Source of the DNA: Clostridium estertheticum subsp. estertheticum
Lineage (GTDB): Bacteria; Bacillota; Clostridia; Clostridiales; Clostridiaceae
DNA: 64,000 nucleotides
Assembly: GCF_001877035.1 (NCBI RefSeq)
Contig: NZ_CP015756.1
Location: 2,161,001 to 2,225,000 of the forward strand
Reading direction: 5' to 3'
Of this stretch, positions 1 to 9,614 are shown piece by piece. The notes under the pieces were generated by a model that worked only from the letters and a program-made list of their open reading frames with translations, was not told the DNA's origin and did not search any database. The position numbers were made by a program, and so were the translations under genes. Positions within the stretch are counted from its first letter, which is position 1; every line of letters starts with the position of its first letter.

Positions 1-5
1 CAATA

Positions 6-39
6 TCATAGCTTTAAGTAAATCATAGCTTTAAGTAAA
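6..39. repeat. 17-bp tandem duplication inside the RHS gene
   Basis: Two identical adjacent 17-base copies occupy 6-22 and 23-39. Seventeen is not a multiple of three, so the reading frame changes across them. The frame that continues through the downstream RHS repeats has a TAA at 19-21. The other frame, which would be continuous if one copy were removed, hits TAG at 26-28. The simplest reading is that a replication slip, or an assembly error, separated the 5' part of the RHS gene from the part seen here. Confidence 0.75.
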
Positions 40-2724
40 TATAGTGGGAAAGATGCAAGACTTATAAATAAAAAATATTCAAGTGAAAATGACTATAACA
101 TAAAAGCTCTTGACAGATATGAAAAGGCTAAGGAAAATAAAAAGTTATTTGAAGAATTACAGTTTGAAGAAGATAAAAAGAGTGAAGGGTACACTTATGA
201 TTCTCAAGATAGACTTACTAACTTTAAGAATATCGCAGGAAATACCACAAGATTAATTTATGATAAAAATGATAGAATAATAAAACAAATACTACCACAG
301 CAATATGATGAAACCACAGATGATGGGTTAGGTACAACCTATGTTTACAACCTAAAAGGTCAAGTAATCCAGGTGAAAAATGCCCTTGGAGAAACAGTAA
401 CTAAAAACACTTATGATCCAAAGGGAAATATGGAAACCTCAATTGATGGTGAAAACAACAAGGTTGAGTATACCTACACCTTACTTGGTCAAATTAAGGA
501 TATAGTTACTCCAAACTCCAGAAAAGAAAATAAAAAAGCTCAAAGTTATAAATACGATGCTAGAGGAAACATAACTGGAATCACTGAGGGCAACGGGAAC
601 CAAACAAGCTATGACTTAGATGTTTGGGGAAGAATAACTCAAATAGTAACTCCAGAAGGTGGGACTGAAAAGTACACCTACGATTATGCAGGGAATATTA
701 TAACAACCACAGATGCAAATGGTGGAACAATAACTTATAGTTATAATAGTTTAGGACAAGTATCAGAGATAAAAGATCAAGAAGGAAATAGTGAATATTT
801 CTATTATGATGAAGAAGGAAATTTAAGTAAGCAGTTAAACAGAAATGAAAACATTGTAGATAGAAGTTATAATATTGATAAAAACATAGTTTCTGTAAAA
901 GCTTATAAAAAGACAATAGAAGAAATTTCAAAAGAGCAAAAAATCTTAAACATTATAGATCAAAGATATAATTATAATGAAGATGGAACACTAAAAAATG
1001 CATACACAGGAAACATGTTGTATGAGTATAACTTTAATGCTGAAGGAATGCTGGAAAGCAAAAGTGCATCAGGAAAAACACTTTTAAATTATGATTATGA
1101 TAAAAATAATAATATTAAAACTATAAAAGATATTACAGGTAAAAGTAGTATTTATAGATATGATGATGCAAATAGAGTAAAAGAAATAAAGGATAATAGT
1201 GAAAACACCGTAGTAAATTATGATTACTTTAAAAATGATAATATAAAAAGCATAAACTATGGAAATGGATTAAAGACGGATTATAGCTATGATGGTGATG
1301 GCAATGTTGAGAGCTTAGTTACAGTAATTTCAACAGGTGAAGTAATAGTTGATTACAATTATGCTTATGACCTAAATGGAAATAGAATAGAAAAAGTGAG
1401 CAGTAAACATAAAAACCACTACACCTATGACAGCATGAATAGATTAAAAGATTCAAGCTATGATGGAAGACAAGAAAGCTTTACCTACGATAAGGTAGGC
1501 AACAGATTAAGCAAAACAACAAATGATATAACAGATAAATATGTTTATAATGTAAAAAACCAACTAAAAGAACTTAATCAAAATTCTGGCACAAATCTCT
1601 TTACTTATGATAAACAAGGCAATACAATAAAGGAAGAAAGTAACCTAGGTGTAAACACCTTCGAGTACAACAACTTAAACCAACAAGTTAAAGCTATAAC
1701 TAAGGAAGGAAACACTTTAGTTAGTAGATATGATACTGAAGGTTTAAGATGTGAGATTGAAGAGAATGAGAAGTTAACTAAGTTTATATTCCATAAGGAA
1801 AATGTATTAGTTGAAACAGATAAGGACTATAATTTAATTTCTAGATTCACTAGAGGTTATGAAGTTGTTGCGGCTGATATTTCTGATGGAGATTTAGCGT
1901 CAGAGGGAAACAGATATTATTATACTCATGATGAGCAAGGTAGTACAGTTTTTATTACTGATAATGAGCAACAAATAAAAAATGAGTATTGTTATGATGC
2001 TTTTGGTAATGTTTTAGAAAGTACTGAAGATGTTGATAATCGGATAACTTATACAGGTCAACAGTTTGATGGAATAACGGATCAATACTATTTGAGGGCT
2101 AGATTTTATAATTCTGTTATTGGGAGATTCACTCAGGAGGATGTTTATAGGGGCGATGGGTTAAATCTTTATAGTTATTGTGGGAGTAATCCTGTGGGAT
2201 ATTTTGATCCTAGTGGATATACAAAATGTCCAATAGGGAGTAATAAAGAAACTAATTTTGATGAGTATCAATATAAAAAGAAACATGATCAAACACCTAA
2301 AAAAGGCGAGAGAGGCGTTTGGTCGGGTGAGAGGGGAGAATCAAAATACATTCCTAATGACAAAGAAATTCAAAGAGAACTTGCGAAATATGACTTAGAT
2401 GGAATTAGTTATAAAAATTCAGAAGCAGATTTTAGTGATGTTGCGTTGGAGGAAGTTAAAATTAATGGTATGAGTGGAGAATCTAGTTTAAAGGATGCTA
2501 GAAAGTATAATTTTAAAGCTGCTGATCAGGAGTTATCACAAAAAAGTGGAGTTTCTATTAAAGAACTGGGAAAACTTAGAAAAAAACACGGACTTACATG
2601 GCATGAATGTAATGATATGAAAACAATGCAATTAGTTCCAAGCAAGATTAATAAATATTTTGGACATACTGGAGGTATAGGAGAAATAAATATGTTGTTT
2701 GATCTTTTGGAAGGAAAAATATGA
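22..2724 (+). CDS. RHS-repeat polymorphic toxin with C-terminal HNH/Endo VII (WHH-type) nuclease, 5' part missing
   Basis: RHS proteins are large YD-repeat shells that enclose a C-terminal toxin used against competitors. Tyrosine-Asp-repeat blocks (YDxxGN, YTYD, YDAFGN) run from the window edge to the RHS core, which ends at DPSGY (2206-2220). The 167-residue tip that follows contains GVWSGERGES, a frequent entry motif of toxin tips, and then TWHECNDMKTMQLVPSKIN followed by FGHTGG. That matches HNH/Endonuclease VII toxins of the WHH class, so the predicted action is DNA cleavage in the target cell. The frame is open from 22; 373 (GTG) is only an internal codon. The true start lies upstream, beyond the 17-bp duplication. 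The immunity gene follows after 41 bp. RHS assignment is certain; the nuclease class is fairly sure. Confidence 0.88.
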   Translation: MIALSKYSGKDARLINKKYSSENDYNIKALDRYEKAKENKKLFEELQFEEDKKSEGYTYDSQDRLTNFKNIAGNTTRLIYDKNDRIIKQILPQQYDETTDDGLGTTYVYNLKGQVIQVKNALGETVTKNTYDPKGNMETSIDGENNKVEYTYTLLGQIKDIVTPNSRKENKKAQSYKYDARGNITGITEGNGNQTSYDLDVWGRITQIVTPEGGTEKYTYDYAGNIITTTDANGGTITYSYNSLGQVSEIKDQEGNSEYFYYDEEGNLSKQLNRNENIVDRSYNIDKNIVSVKAYKKTIEEISKEQKILNIIDQRYNYNEDGTLKNAYTGNMLYEYNFNAEGMLESKSASGKTLLNYDYDKNNNIKTIKDITGKSSIYRYDDANRVKEIKDNSENTVVNYDYFKNDNIKSINYGNGLKTDYSYDGDGNVESLVTVISTGEVIVDYNYAYDLNGNRIEKVSSKHKNHYTYDSMNRLKDSSYDGRQESFTYDKVGNRLSKTTNDITDKYVYNVKNQLKELNQNSGTNLFTYDKQGNTIKEESNLGVNTFEYNNLNQQVKAITKEGNTLVSRYDTEGLRCEIEENEKLTKFIFHKENVLVETDKDYNLISRFTRGYEVVAADISDGDLASEGNRYYYTHDEQGSTVFITDNEQQIKNEYCYDAFGNVLESTEDVDNRITYTGQQFDGITDQYYLRARFYNSVIGRFTQEDVYRGDGLNLYSYCGSNPVGYFDPSGYTKCPIGSNKETNFDEYQYKKKHDQTPKKGERGVWSGERGESKYIPNDKEIQRELAKYDLDGISYKNSEADFSDVALEEVKINGMSGESSLKDARKYNFKAADQELSQKSGVSIKELGKLRKKHGLTWHECNDMKTMQLVPSKINKYFGHTGGIGEINMLFDLLEGKI

Positions 2725-2765
2725 AGAAAATAATAACGATATTATTTTGAAAGAAGGAGAGAATA

Positions 2766-3239
2766 TTGAAAAAAATAATTGATTCAGTTTTTGGAGAGCT
2801 AGAAGTTTATGATTTAGGATGGAGAAAAGGATATAGTATAAATATATTTGGAGAACATTATGATGTTCTTTTGACTGTAGATGGTGAAGATAGAATAATG
2901 GAAGAACAGAAAAAAAGTTATCAAATTTTCGAAAAAAGTAAAAATAAGTATTTAAGTACAGTAGAGGGGGATTTATTTAAATATTATCTGGAAAATATTA
3001 AGGAAATAAGAAAAAATATTGAGGCTGAAAATTATAATATTGAAGCCCCAGTTATTGAAAATAAAGATCAATTTAAAAAATTGATTAAACCACGTGAGAT
3101 AATTATACCGGAATATATTGATGAGGATACTACCACATTTGCTATAACATTTGATTGTACCTGGGTAGGAGATCATACTCTTGTTATAAGATTTGATAAT
3201 GATGATATTGAGATAGGGACAGAAGAAATAATATTTTAA
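2766..3239 (+). CDS. Predicted immunity protein for the first RHS toxin
   Basis: A 157-residue acidic soluble protein without signal peptide or membrane segment. It starts at TTG (2766), with GGAG placed six bases upstream and no better ATG. The C-terminal half, with an FDCTWVGDHTLVIRF stretch followed by EIGTEEIIF, resembles DUF2004/DUF6985-type proteins that occur as immunity genes downstream of toxin tips. Position is the main evidence: it directly follows the toxin stop and comes before the first inter-cassette module. It should bind and neutralise the WHH nuclease in the producing cell. The family assignment is from memory of the pattern and is tentative. Confidence 0.65.
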   Translation: MKKIIDSVFGELEVYDLGWRKGYSINIFGEHYDVLLTVDGEDRIMEEQKKSYQIFEKSKNKYLSTVEGDLFKYYLENIKEIRKNIEAENYNIEAPVIENKDQFKKLIKPREIIIPEYIDEDTTTFAITFDCTWVGDHTLVIRFDNDDIEIGTEEIIF

Positions 3240-3332
3240 AATAAAAATTGTTTGCACATATACTATTATTCTGGAATAAAAATAAAATTTAGAAAATTGA
3301 AAATCAATTAAATTACAACTGTAAATATTATA

Positions 3333-3500
3333 AAATCCCATCATAAGTAAAATATGATGGGATTTGTCTATAAGGCGAAAGCAAAAGCGGTAGCAGGGTG
3401 GGTAGTGGAAAAATATAGAGTGCAAGGTGAAAACTCTATATTACGAAGGAAACCTACACCGATAGGTGTAATAGCATGGAGAAAATAAAATATAGTGATT
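3333..3500 (+). repeat. Inter-cassette module, copy A
   Basis: The first of four related modules that separate the RHS toxin cassettes. It begins with a hairpin (3333-3365, arms AATCCCATCATA and TATGATGGGATT). Next come a GCGAAAGCAAAAGCGGTAGC block at 3374-3393, a second hairpin with arms AATATAGAG and CTCTATATT, and a third hairpin TACACC-GATA-GGTGTA. RHS-core homology restarts right after it. The first hairpin could terminate transcription of the preceding immunity gene. The rest has no assigned function. Confidence 0.7.
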
Positions 3501-3553
3501 AACCTAAAGGCAAAGTAAGCAGTAAACATAAAAACCACTACACATATGACAGC

Positions 3554-5110
3554 ATGAATAGATTAAAGGATTCTAGCTATGATGGGAGACAAGAAAGCTT
3601 TACTTATGATAAAGTAGGGAATAGATTAAGCAAAACAACAAATGATATAACAGATAAATATGTTTATAATGTAAAAAATCAATTAAAAGAATCACACCAG
3701 AAGTCTGGGACAAATCACTTTACTTATGATAAACAAGGCAATACAATAAAAGAAGAAAGTAACTTAGGTGCAAACACCTTTGAGTACAATAATCTAAACC
3801 AACAAGTTAAAGCTATAACTAAGGAAGGAAATACATTAGTAAGTAGATATGATACTGAAGGTCTAAGAAGTGAAATTGAAGAGAATGAAAAGTTAACTAA
3901 GTTTATCTTTCATAAGGAAAATATATTAGTTGAAACTGATAAGGATTATAATCCAGTTTCTAGATTTACTAGAGGATATGAGGTTGTTGCTGCTGATATT
4001 GCTGAAGGAGATTTAGGGAGTAATAGATATTATTACACTCAGGATGAACAAGGCAATACAGCCCATATTACAGACAAAGAGCAACAAATAGCTATAACTA
4101 AGGAAGGAAACACTTTAGTTAGTAGATATGATACTGAAGGTCTAAGATGTGAGATTGAAGAGAATGAAAAACTAACTAAGTTTATTTTTCATAAGGAAAA
4201 TATATTAGTTGAAACAGATAAGGATTATAATTGTATTTCTAGATTTACTAGAGGCTATGAGGTTGTTTCAGCTGACATTGCTAATGGAGAGTTAGGAAGT
4301 AATAGATATTATTACACTCAAGATGAACAAGGCAGTACAGTCTATATTACAGATAAAGAGCAACAAATAAAAAATGAATATTGTTATGATGCTTTTGGTA
4401 ATGTTTTAGAAAGTACTGAGGATATTCATAATAGGATAACTTATACTGGGCAGCAGTTTGATGGGATAACGAATCAATACTACTTAAGAGCAAGGTTCTA
4501 TAATTCTGTTATTGGGAGATTCACTCAGGAGGATGTTTATAGGGGTGATGGGTTAAATCTTTATAGTTATTGTGGGAATAATCCGGTTGCTTATTATGAT
4601 CCTAGTGGGTATTCGAAAAGGGAATGTCCACCATCAAAAACTCAGGCTATAAATGAGAACAATGGGATAGAAGAAACTGGCGTAATCAAAAATTGGAAGG
4701 GAGAAACAGTAAAGATACCTGAAGGGCATAGAATGAGCCCTAGAGACCCTAGTATTTCAGCAGAACCAATATATAAAGAAGGGCCTTTTACAAGTGCACA
4801 AAGAGAAGCTTTCTTAAAAGGCGAATCAGGTGGTACAAAATTAGCACCACATCATAGACACCAACTGCCTGTAAGAGATGGCGGAGTTATTGATGAATTA
4901 CCTGGTCCAGGTCATCCAGAAGGCAATATACATACAAAGGGTTCACCAAGTAGACATCCAGGGAAATCAATATTTAACGCTGAGCCTAAAGGTAATATAT
5001 TAAGACAATCAGAAATTGATACCCATTGGAAATCTAAAGGAGGCAGAGTAATAGAAAAGGAACCTGATAAATGGTATGACCCAGGTCCGGAATATAATCT
5101 AGAAGATTGA
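3554..5110 (+). CDS. Orphan RHS core plus GHH-type HNH nuclease toxin tip (cassette 2)
   Basis: This open frame begins inside an RHS core: the stretch encoding KHKNHYTYDSMNRLKDS equals the segment near 1396-1450 of the first gene. The open frame reaches back to 3503, but no Shine-Dalgarno precedes the ATG at 3554, so independent translation is doubtful. It looks like a silent donor cassette. The core ends at DPSGY (4598-4612). The 165-residue tip carries APHHRHQLPV, GHPEGNIHTKGSPSRHPG and SIFNAEPKG, the signature of GHH-type HNH/Endo VII toxin nucleases. The core holds an in-frame 279-bp duplication. A paralogous but deleted toxin tip is found in cassette 5. The immunity gene follows after 22 bp. 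Confidence 0.8.
   Translation: MNRLKDSSYDGRQESFTYDKVGNRLSKTTNDITDKYVYNVKNQLKESHQKSGTNHFTYDKQGNTIKEESNLGANTFEYNNLNQQVKAITKEGNTLVSRYDTEGLRSEIEENEKLTKFIFHKENILVETDKDYNPVSRFTRGYEVVAADIAEGDLGSNRYYYTQDEQGNTAHITDKEQQIAITKEGNTLVSRYDTEGLRCEIEENEKLTKFIFHKENILVETDKDYNCISRFTRGYEVVSADIANGELGSNRYYYTQDEQGSTVYITDKEQQIKNEYCYDAFGNVLESTEDIHNRITYTGQQFDGITNQYYLRARFYNSVIGRFTQEDVYRGDGLNLYSYCGNNPVAYYDPSGYSKRECPPSKTQAINENNGIEETGVIKNWKGETVKIPEGHRMSPRDPSISAEPIYKEGPFTSAQREAFLKGESGGTKLAPHHRHQLPVRDGGVIDELPGPGHPEGNIHTKGSPSRHPGKSIFNAEPKGNILRQSEIDTHWKSKGGRVIEKEPDKWYDPGPEYNLED
3812..4369 (+). repeat. In-frame 279-bp tandem duplication within the RHS core
   Basis: Two adjacent near-identical 279-bp units (3812-4090 and 4091-4369) each encode 93 residues from AITKEGNTLVSRYD to DKEQQI. 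The copies differ at scattered positions (for example SEIEEN versus CEIEEN), so the duplication is not brand new. The length keeps the frame and would add one repeat block to the shell. Confidence 0.85.
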
Positions 5111-5132
5111 AATATATTTAAGGAGATTGAAA

Positions 5133-5486
5133 ATGAGAAGATTGAAAATTCAAGAATTAATGCAAATTAATGGAATGGATTATGTTATAATCAGTTATCT
5201 AAAGGATGATAAAATTGAAAAGATTGGAGAAATAAATAAACTTATGAACCAAGATTTGCCAGAGCAATTATTTGGCGATTTAGAAATAATTAAAAATTTA
5301 AATAATTCATTGGAAAATCAAGATATGCCAGTAACCTGGAAACAGGGTAAAGTAAAATGTCTTGTCTGCAAACCTACATCAGATATTATTGTTGGTTTAT
5401 TTTATAATGAGTATAGGGCACTTTTTGATTCCATTGATTTTGGCAAAGAAATAAATACAAAGATTTTAAATATTTATGCTAAATGA
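5133..5486 (+). CDS. Immunity protein for the GHH toxin (cassette 2)
   Basis: A 117-residue soluble protein. The ATG at 5133 is chosen over the in-frame TTG at 5127 because AAGGAG lies about seven bases before it. It is clearly homologous to the gene at 11127-11480: both have YxxxxxLKDxxxEEIG-like N-termini and the shared core KQGKVxCxxCKPxxxIIVGLFY. The fold pattern, with alternating strands and helices and a GLFY strand near the end, is reminiscent of Roadblock/LC7 domains, but that is a guess. Its location right behind the GHH tip marks it as the cognate inhibitor. Confidence 0.65.
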   Translation: MRRLKIQELMQINGMDYVIISYLKDDKIEKIGEINKLMNQDLPEQLFGDLEIIKNLNNSLENQDMPVTWKQGKVKCLVCKPTSDIIVGLFYNEYRALFDSIDFGKEINTKILNIYAK

Positions 5487-5651
5487 TATAGGTATAGATA
5501 TAATTAAGAAATGCTAACATAAGGTTTATTACCATATAAATATATCAACAAGAAATATTCACTAAGTTCCAATTTGTTGAAGCATCTTGGAGAAAGAGTT
5601 AAGAACGAACCATATATTTTTTTCAAGTATCATATGAGTGTAAAAAATATT

Positions 5652-5820
5652 AAATCCCATCATAAGTAAATTATGATGGGATTTTGCATACCAAGCGATA
5701 GCAAAAGCGGTAGCGGTTTGGGGAGTGTAAAAATATAGAGTACAAGGTGAAAGTTATATAATATAAAGGGGACCCTACACGATAAGTGTAATAGAATAGA
5801 TAAAATATAGGTATTACCTA
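5652..5820 (+). repeat. Inter-cassette module, copy B
   Basis: Second copy of the module seen at 3333-3500. The first hairpin (5652-5684) is intact with CATCATA and TATGATG arms. The GCAAAAGCGGTAGCGG block follows. The last hairpin is changed on both sides (TACAC-GATAA-GTGTA) but still pairs. RHS-core homology begins again at about 5828. Confidence 0.7.
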
Positions 5821-5827
5821 AAGACAA

Positions 5828-7033
5828 AGTAAGCAATAAACATAAAAACCACTACACCTATGACAGCAGGAATAGATTAAAAGATTCTAGCTATGATGGA
5901 AGACAAGAAACCTTTGCCTATGATAAAACAGGGAATAGATTAAGTATAACAACAAATGATATAACATATAAATATGGTTAAAATGTAAAGAACCAGCTAA
6001 AGGAACTACATAGAGATTCTGGAACAAATTTCTTTGCTTATGATAAACAAGGCAATACAATAAAGGAAGAAAGTAACCTAGGTGAAAACACATTTGAGTA
6101 CAATAATCTAAACCAACAAGTTAAAGCTATAACTAAGGAAGGAAACATTTTAGTTAGTAGATATGATACTGAAGGTTTAAGATGTGAGATTGAAGAGAAT
6201 GAAAAACTAACTAAGTTTATTTTCCATAAGGAAAATGTTTTAGTTGAAACTGATAAGGACTTTAATTGTATTTCTAGATTTACAAGAGGGTATGAGGTTG
6301 TTGCTACGGATATTGCAAGTAATACAGAAGAAAATAGGTATTACTATACTCATGACGAGCAGGGAAGTACTGGTTTTATTACTGATAAAGAGCAGCACAT
6401 AAAAAATGAATATTGTTATGATGCTTTTGGAAATGTACTAGATAGTAGGGAAGAGGTTCATAATAGGATAACTTATACAGGTCAACAGTTTGATGGTATA
6501 ACTCAGCAGTATTATTTGAGAGCTAGATTTTATAATCCTGTTATTTATTATGATCCTAGTGGTTATGCTAAAAATACATGTATTACTAAAGCCAGATCAT
6601 TTGAGGAAAGGGTAGCTAAAAGTAGTGGGCTTAAGTATAGATCTAGAGTTGGTAGTAATGGGGAACTTAGATCAGCATTTGCAAAAATAGAATCAAAACA
6701 TATAGGAAAAGGAACTAATACCAATAAATCAGCGAGAACTTTAATGCAGAAACTTGGACTTGCTACTGATGATGCAGGCCATGCAATTGGTAAAAACCTC
6801 GGAGGACCAGTAGGAGCGAGATCAAAAAATTTATTTCAACAAAATTTAAATATTAATAGAGGAAATTTTGCTCAATTTGAAAAAATGATAGCCAAGGAAG
6901 TTTTAAAAGGTAAAGAGGTATTTATTAGAGTAGTTCCAAGATCAATGAAAGGAGCAACAAGACCTTATGAGGTTCTTTAGCAAGTTAGAATTAATGGAAA
7001 GACTATAAGTAAAGTATTTGAAAACCCTTTATA
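5828..7033 (+). pseudogene. Decayed RHS core plus DNA/RNA non-specific endonuclease toxin tip (cassette 3)
   Basis: The RHS core opens with SNKHKNHYTYDS but has a TAA at 5979-5981 where other copies read VYN. Later the core is in frame again but lacks 26 residues between FYNPV and YYDPSGY. The junction is at an AATCCTGTT direct repeat, consistent with a 78-bp recombinational deletion. The tip has LATDDAGHAIGKNLGG, FQQNLNINRG and an FEKMIAKEV segment, the hallmark of the Endonuclease_NS_2 type of DNA/RNA non-specific nuclease with the Asp-x-Gly-His motif. A TAG at 6978-6980 interrupts RPYEVL; the frame then continues as QVRINGKTISKVFENPL to 7033. The toxin is therefore probably inactive. Confidence 0.8.
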
Positions 7034-7077
7034 AGACAATAAGTTTATTAAATTTTGAATTAAGAAGGAGGAAAATA

Positions 7078-7776
7078 ATGGAGCAATGTTATGTATTAAA
7101 AATTAATGAGGAAAAAAATATACAAGAAAATTCAGATTTATGTTTTATAGGAGGCTATCCTAGAATTCCAATTAGTGCAACAATCCCAAAATGTAAATTA
7201 TGCAATAAAGAACAAACATTTATGTTTCAAGTAGCATTTCCTGAAAATCATGTTTGGTATGGTTTATCTATGGCTATATTTGCCTGTACATCTTGTGCTA
7301 AGGAAGGATACTTTATACCTGAGATGTTAAATGTACATCTTAAGGGAGCTAATATACCATTAGGGTTTTTAGATAAGTATCAAAAAAATTTTAAGAGTAT
7401 GATTTTTGAAACTTCAGAAGCTAGAGTGCAAACTGATTATTGTGAAAAAGTTAAGTTTAAAAAGTGGGACTTAATAAAGGCAACTAATAATAAAATAAAT
7501 AAAAATAAGATAGGTGGAATACCAAAATGGGTATTAGATGATGAAACCCCATCTACATACAATTATGAAAATTCTATGTTCTTTATAATGCAAATTTTCG
7601 AAGAATTTGAATTTGAAAAATCACCTAAAGCACCACCACAGATTGAGCTTAGTTTAACAGGATAATTTGAACCATCAGAAGACAATTTTTACAAACTCTT
7701 TATTGGAAATGCAATATATTTTTTTGGAACCCTAGATAGAAAAGATCCAAAGGTTTATATATTAACTCAAGTATAA
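7078..7776 (+). pseudogene. Immunity-type protein with two CxxC pairs, interrupted near its 3' end
   Basis: The real start is ATG 7078, with AAGGAGG seven bases upstream. The first 195 codons include FIGGYPRIP, CKLC and CTSC, which suggest a zinc-binding or DUF1963-like fold. A TAA at 7663-7665 ends this part. The same frame continues for 36 sense codons (FEPSEDNFYKLFIGNAIYFF and onward) to the stop at 7774-7776. That C-terminal block looks like the natural end of this family, so the gene seems to carry a recent nonsense mutation. It would have protected against the DNA/RNA nuclease of cassette 3, which is itself broken. Confidence 0.65.
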
Positions 7777-8004
7777 AATCTCCGAAAGGTATATGATAAT
7801 TTTCATCAGGCTTTAGGGGGCTTTTATTAATGACTTTATGATTAGAATCTTAGGAATGTGAGTATTTTAAGAGTAAACTGAGGTTATTTCAAGAAGGTAA
7901 CAGGTTAACAAAAACAACAATTAATATTAGTAAGAATAAACTGTTTCCAGTTTATTCTATGGGGTCAGGGCTCAAGCTAATAATTGTAAATTATAAAAAT
8001 TTCT
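7777..8004. other. Spacer with a small RHS relic
   Basis: No gene is visible. Around 7895-7925 the bases coding roughly for GNRLTKTT in other RHS cores can be recognised, so this is a leftover of an older cassette. Confidence 0.4.
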
Positions 8005-8145
8005 AATCCCATCATAAGTAAATTATGATGGATTTTTATCTGTAGTGCGAAAGCAAAAGCGGTAGCAGGTTGAGAAGTGGAACAATATAGAGTGTAAGGT
8101 GAAAAACTGTATATTAGAAAGAAAACCCTACACCGATAGGTGATA
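8005..8145 (+). repeat. Inter-cassette module, copy C
   Basis: Third copy. It has the CCCATCATA/TATGATGG hairpin at 8005-8036, the GCGAAAGCAAAAGCGGTAGC block at 8047-8066, and arms AATATAGAG and CTGTATATT with one mismatch. The last hairpin is CACC-GATA-GGTG. RHS homology resumes at a point equivalent to the VTVTSTGEV codons, slightly further 5' than in copies A and B. Confidence 0.7.
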
Positions 8146-9609
8146 GTAACAGTAACTTCAACAGGTGAGGTATTAGTAGATTATAGTTATGCTTATGATT
8201 TTAAATGTAAATAGAAAAAGTAAGCTCTAAGCATAAAAATCACTACACCTATGACAGCATGAATAGAGTAAAAGACTCTAGCTATGATGGAAGACAAGAG
8301 AGCTTCACCTATGATAAAGTAGGGAATAGACTAACAAAAACAACAAATGATATAACTGACAAGTATGTTTATAATGTAAAAAACCAGCTAAAGGAATTAC
8401 ACCAAGATTCTGGCACAAATCACTTTACTTATGATAAACAAGGCAATACAATAAAAGAAGATAGTAACCTAGGTGCTAACACCTTTGAGTACAATACTCT
8501 AAACCAACAAGTAAAAGCTATAACTAAGGAAGGAAATACTTTAGTTAGTAGATACGATAGTGAAGGCTTAAGATGTGAGATTGAAGAAAATGAAAAGTTA
8601 ACTAAGTTTATTTTCCATAAGGAAAATGTATTAGTTGAAACTGATAAGGACTTTAATGCAATTTCTAGATTCACTAGAGGGTATGAGGTTGTTGCTGCTG
8701 ATATTTCAGGGGAAGATCTAGAAACAAATAGATATTATTATACTCATTACGAGCAAGGTAGTACAGTCTATATTACAGATAAAGAGCAACAAATAAAAAA
8801 TGAATATTGTTATGATGCTTTTGGTAATGTATTAGATAGTAAAGAGGAAGTTCACAATAGAATAACTTATACTGGACAGCAATTTGATGGTATAACAAAT
8901 CAATACTACTTGAGAGCAAGGTTCTATAATCCTATTATTGGAAGATTTACGCAGGAGGATGTTTATAGAGGTGATGGGTTAAATCTTTATAGTTATTGTG
9001 GGAGTAATCCTGTAGGGTATTGTGATCCTTAGTGGGTATGCTAATTGTAAGAGTAAAACGAGTGCTTTAGGAGAAATGTCTAAAGAAGATGCAAAGTTGT
9101 ATAATGCATACTGGGATAATGTTGCTGCAACAAAAGGCAACATAAATGGATATAATAAAGCTATAAAGAAAAGTGATGAATTAGGAGATTATCATGAAGT
9201 AAAGTTAAAATATGAAAAAGGGGTTAAATGAGGAGATAAGATAAAGGATATGGATATAAATGATTTTAATTATAAAGCTAACATATTAGAAGAGCTAGGT
9301 AATAATAATCAATCATATAAAACAGCATCAAATAGGAATCCTAATATAACACGGACATATAAGAAATATATTAGGGAAGATATTATTAACAAATATAGAG
9401 ATGATCCAACTAAGGTAAAAGAAGAATTGAAAAAGTTAAAAAGTATGGATCCTGATCACATTCGGGAATTGCAACTTGGAGGTCTTGATGAATTTGGCAA
9501 TTTGAAAATGATAGATGAATTTACAAATAGAAGAATAGATTAAAATTTAGGTGTACAAATGAGAGCTGTTTCAGAAGGTGGAAGAATAAAAATAATAATT
9601 GAAAGGTGA
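8146..9609 (+). pseudogene. Decayed RHS core plus HNH-type nuclease toxin tip (cassette 4)
   Basis: The core is open from 8259 to the DP of DPSGY, where an extra T (CCTTAGTGG instead of CCTAGTGG at about 9029) creates TAG and shifts the frame. The tip continues at 9022-9231 (SGYANCKSKTSALGEMS and onward). It is stopped by TGA at 9229-9231, reopens in the same frame at 9232, and is stopped again by TAA at 9541-9543 before ending naturally at 9607-9609. The last part contains MDPDHIRELQLGGLDEFGN and DEFTNRRI, a common HNH-type toxin nuclease tip. Three lesions in one gene make it a clear pseudogene. The repaired frame would end six bases before the immunity start. Confidence 0.8.
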
Positions 9610-9614
9610 TGGAA

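Noticed and set aside
3374-3400. GCGAAAGC...GGTAGC block as a c-di-GMP riboswitch
   Set aside because: Only a few bases agree; the required spacing and partner helices of that aptamer are missing.
2973-3425. 150-codon reverse-strand frame
   Set aside because: Opposite to a well-supported immunity gene and rich in residues typical of shadow frames.
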